Below are positions 61,578 to 64,000 of a stretch of 64,000 nt of DNA, in pieces. The notes beneath the pieces are model-generated. The model worked only from the letters and a program-made list of their open reading frames with translations, did not search any database and was not told the DNA's origin. The DNA is from Microbispora sp. H13382 (GTDB taxonomy: Bacteria > Actinomycetota > Actinomycetes > Streptosporangiales > Streptosporangiaceae), in assembly GCF_014161445.1 (NCBI RefSeq), contig NZ_JABBXA010000012.1, positions 62,001-126,000 on the forward strand, written 5' to 3'. A program made the position numbers and the translations under genes. Numbering within the stretch: position 1 is the stretch's first letter; every line of letters starts with the position of its first letter.

Positions 61578-63734
61578 ATGGACCCGTTCGCCGTCGATCC
61601 TGACCGCTCTCGCCGTTCGAATGGCTCCGACGGCGGCTGGTGGGAACGACTGACGGCCGACTCACCGTTGTGGGCCTCCAAGGAGTCGTGCACCTGCGGC
61701 GGCGGCGAGGAGGCTGGCGGCGCCGGTAGCGGTCCTCTTGGGGCGGATGCCGCTGGCGCGGGTGATCGCCGGGGTCGGTCGTCGTGGGTGCTGATCGGTT
61801 CTGTTCGTGAGTTGGCGCAGGCGTTGGCGTTGGCGCTGGTTCCGGACGATGTGGATATCTGTCTGGCCGAGGCCGAGGAGTTGGTGTTCGCGCGGGATCG
61901 GATCACGTGTGCTCTGGCTGATCGGGTGGGGCGGGTGCATCGGGCGGGGCAGGCCCGGCGGCACGGGCATGCCTCCACCCGCAGCTGGCTGCGCACCGCC
62001 GCAGGGATGACCGTGGCGGGTGCGGGCCGGCTGCTGAGCCTGGGGATCGAGTTGGCCCGCCTGCCGAAGGTGCGGGAGAAGTTCGCCGCCGGTGGGTTGG
62101 CGGCGGGGGTGGTGGAGGCCATCTGCACCGCCGTTGCCGGCCTGTCCGATGAGCAGGCCGCGGTGGCCGAGCCGATCCTGCTGGAGCTGGCGGGCAAGGC
62201 GGGCGCGGCGGAGGTGGCCAAGGCGGGCCGTTATCTGCGGGCGGTGCTGGACCCCGATGGTGAGGACCGTGATGAGCGGGCCGATTACGGGCGGCGGTTC
62301 CTGCGGGTGCGCCCCGGCAAGGGCGGCGGGCTGGAGGGGGAGTTCTATCTCCCGCGTGAGCATGCCGCCCGGTTGCAGGCCTTGCTGGATGCGTATGCCA
62401 GGCCGAAGGCGGAGGGCGATGACCGGCCGCTGCGAGTGCGTCAGGCGGATGCGTTCATGGCGTTGCTGGAGGAGAAGATCGCCGCCGAGCTCCTGGTGCT
62501 GGTCAACGCCGAATCCCTCCCTGCCGACCCCGCCACCGGCCCCGAGAGCGCCGACCATCCCGAGACCCCCGAAGGCACCCAGGGCACCGAGCACACCGAG
62601 GGCGTTCGGAAGACGCAGGACGCCGAGGCGGCTGAGGAATCCGTTTCGGTGGTAGGTGCCGGTGCCGATGTAGCGGCAGAGGCCGCCGTCGAGAGCACCG
62701 CCGAGAGCGCCGTCGAGAGCACCGTAGACAGCCTCAACCTGGCGACCGGGTCCCGTGACGTGCAGTCCGGCGATGACGCGACCGGACGCGTGCAGGCGAA
62801 GAGCACACAGCGGAGCGAGTCGCAGCAGGAGCCACAGCAGAGCGCGCCACAGCGACAGGAGTCGCGTTCGTGGGAGTCGCGGTGGGGCGAGTGGCGATCG
62901 CCTGATCCTCCCGGGGACACCTGTGCCCATCACGCCCACGCCGGGCCTCGGCCTGCGGGGGACTGCAGGCACGCGCAGGCCACGCGTGAGGACGACGGCC
63001 ACGAACACCAGGGGCACGGCCAGGGCGCGTGCGGGTGCGGGTGCGGGTGCGGCAGTAGGGCGCGGTGCTCGTCCACAGCGCCGGGGGCGGGACCGGACAG
63101 ATCGGGAGGACCCGGAGGGCCGAGAGCGGAGACGCGGGAGGCGCCCGGCGCGAGGGGACCAGAGCCGGGGACGCCACCGGGACCGGAGCCGGGGGCGCCG
63201 CCGGGCGTGCTGGGACCAGAACCGGAGGCGTCATCGGGAGCAGAGCCGGGGTCGCCACCGGGAGCAGAGCCCGGAGCAGCGGCCGGAGGGCTGCCGGGGG
63301 CGCTGCTAGGGACGGCGTTGGGGACGGCGCCGGGGTTGCTGCTGGCGACCGGGCAGGTGCTGCCCGTCTCCAGCGTGCACCGACTGGCCCGCACCTCCAC
63401 CCTGGTGCGGATCGTCATGGACGCCGACGGGCAGGTCCTGGACATGGGCCGCAAAGTCCGCCTGGCCACCCCCGCCCAGCGGCGGGCGATCTACGCCCGC
63501 TACGCCACCTGCTGGATCGACGGCTGCCCGCTCCCGGCCACCAGGTGCCAGATCGACCACGCCGACAACTGGAGCACCGGCGGCCTGACCGACCTCAAAC
63601 TGCTGGGCCCGGCCTGCCAGTTCCACAACCGCGACCGCTACCAGCACCCCGACCGCTACACCCGCCGAAGGGTCGGCACAGACCGCTGGGCCTTCACCTA
63701 CCACCCGGCCCGGACCAGGCGGGTGCGGATCTAG
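61578..63734 (+). CDS. DUF222/HNH endonuclease with low-complexity insert
   Basis: The 718-residue protein has a DUF222 helical domain (about 70-305: SVRELAQALALALVPDDV, STRSWLRTAAGMTVAGAGRLL) and a C-terminal HNH nuclease (about 625-718: RAIYARYATCWIDGCPLPATRCQIDHADNW with H-N-H and paired Cys). Such 13E12-like proteins are multicopy in actinomycetes. Between them lies about 300 residues of disordered sequence. This has Glu/Thr/Ser, a His/Cys tract (CAHHAHAG...DDGHEHQGHGQGACGCGCGCG) that could bind metal, and GPEPGTPPGPEPGAPPG repeats. It starts at ATG 61578 after GGGAGG. Confidence 0.88.
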   Translation: MDPFAVDPDRSRRSNGSDGGWWERLTADSPLWASKESCTCGGGEEAGGAGSGPLGADAAGAGDRRGRSSWVLIGSVRELAQALALALVPDDVDICLAEAEELVFARDRITCALADRVGRVHRAGQARRHGHASTRSWLRTAAGMTVAGAGRLLSLGIELARLPKVREKFAAGGLAAGVVEAICTAVAGLSDEQAAVAEPILLELAGKAGAAEVAKAGRYLRAVLDPDGEDRDERADYGRRFLRVRPGKGGGLEGEFYLPREHAARLQALLDAYARPKAEGDDRPLRVRQADAFMALLEEKIAAELLVLVNAESLPADPATGPESADHPETPEGTQGTEHTEGVRKTQDAEAAEESVSVVGAGADVAAEAAVESTAESAVESTVDSLNLATGSRDVQSGDDATGRVQAKSTQRSESQQEPQQSAPQRQESRSWESRWGEWRSPDPPGDTCAHHAHAGPRPAGDCRHAQATREDDGHEHQGHGQGACGCGCGCGSRARCSSTAPGAGPDRSGGPGGPRAETREAPGARGPEPGTPPGPEPGAPPGVLGPEPEASSGAEPGSPPGAEPGAAAGGLPGALLGTALGTAPGLLLATGQVLPVSSVHRLARTSTLVRIVMDADGQVLDMGRKVRLATPAQRRAIYARYATCWIDGCPLPATRCQIDHADNWSTGGLTDLKLLGPACQFHNRDRYQHPDRYTRRRVGTDRWAFTYHPARTRRVRI

Positions 63735-63846
63735 GTCCTGTACGGCGTTCAGATCTTCCCGAGGACCTTGAAGCCTGATGACAACGGTGACCACAACGTC
63801 GGCCACCCGCTTTCCATGGAGTCAGAGATCTCCTTGCCTCAAAGGA

Positions 63847-64000
63847 TCACGGGCGCCCTCGGACCGTGACGTTGTGCGTGCCGCTTGTGTACATGAAGAC
63901 GTTCTTGCCGTCCCACCGGACCTCATACATGTGCTGACCGCCCACAGTGGGGGTGTCGACAAAGCCAAACGATCCCTCGCTGTTCGTGTTCACCGTCCCC
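63847..64000 (-). CDS. 3' end of an Ig-like repeat protein
   Basis: About 50 C-terminal residues are present, reading GSFGFVDTPTVGGQHMYEVRWDGKN and ending THNVTVRGRP before TGA at 63847-63849. The strand pattern matches bacterial Ig-like repeat domains of secreted actinomycete proteins. The start is beyond the right edge. Codon use is less GC-rich than in the neighbours. Confidence 0.6.
   Translation of the reverse strand, partial: GTVNTNSEGSFGFVDTPTVGGQHMYEVRWDGKNVFMYTSGTHNVTVRGRP

Noticed and set aside
1-64000. tRNA, rRNA, IS elements, prophage or integrase genes
   Set aside because: I looked for cloverleaf ends, rRNA-like conserved blocks and transposase/integrase motifs and saw none.

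Overview
The window is 64 kb of very GC-rich DNA with strong GC3 bias, frequent GTG starts and dense divergent or convergent gene blocks. The gene content is actinobacterial, most likely a filamentous actinomycete of the Streptosporangiales type: a mycosin-like protease pair, MoeZ, Ku plus separate LigD ligase and polymerase, DUF3107 and DUF3117, a sigE/anti-sigma/htrA/tatB/mrp block, fdxA with dapC/dapE, paired LOG-family proteins and a DUF222/HNH nuclease. The genus is an inference. I see no rRNA, tRNA, IS element or CRISPR array.

Layout. 1-1.7 kb: end of a possible cell-wall glycosyltransferase-type gene, an alkyltransferase-like (ATL) DNA repair protein and a small unknown. 1.8-5.9 kb: a duplicated (membrane protein + mycosin) module in which one protease keeps its catalytic residues and the other has lost all of them. 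6.0-6.8 kb: a membrane protein/winged-helix regulator pair behind a clear double operator. 6.9-9.1 kb: moeZ and a hydrolase. 9.4-15.5 kb: six paralogous secreted proteins rich in Asn, Trp or Lys; five share a structured 5' leader and three share nearly identical terminators. 15.7-18.6 kb: two-component-type NHEJ (ku diverging from ligase-polymerase). 18.6-28.3 kb: TetR, DUF3107, ferritin-like protein, DEAD-box helicase, hydrolases, RecB-like nuclease, a metallo-beta-lactamase-fold protein with degenerate metal site, and Nudix. 28.3-36.8 kb: a membrane-anchored BNR-repeat protein, CPBP protease, CoA-ester lyase, EamA exporter and an MgtE-N/CBS protein with DUF1003.

36.8-43.6 kb: mrp, tatB, htrA, anti-sigma, sigE, O-methyltransferase, in an order close to the Mycobacterium tuberculosis Rv1220c-Rv1232c region, followed by pepA and DUF3117. 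43.7-52.3 kb: PaaX/PaaG-like pair, a 37-bp tandem repeat, tag, a DivIVA-like protein, two LOG proteins, dapE, dapC and fdxA. 52.3-54.7 kb: a lone SH3-like protein, a lipoprotein solute-binding protein and a methyltransferase. 54.8-60.3 kb: an operon-like module of two paralogous sigma-region-4-like proteins flanking an SF1 helicase with an N-terminal RelE/ParE-like domain. This is followed by a cysteinyl-tRNA-synthetase-like protein without its signature motifs, an HNH nuclease and the end of an Ig-like surface protein.

The most novel-looking items are (i) the repeated structured leader and secreted-protein family at 9.3-15.5 kb, (ii) the sigma-like/RelE-helicase module at 54.8-60.3 kb, and (iii) the recurrent theme of degenerate enzymes (mycosin, MBL fold, CysRS) beside or derived from active families.
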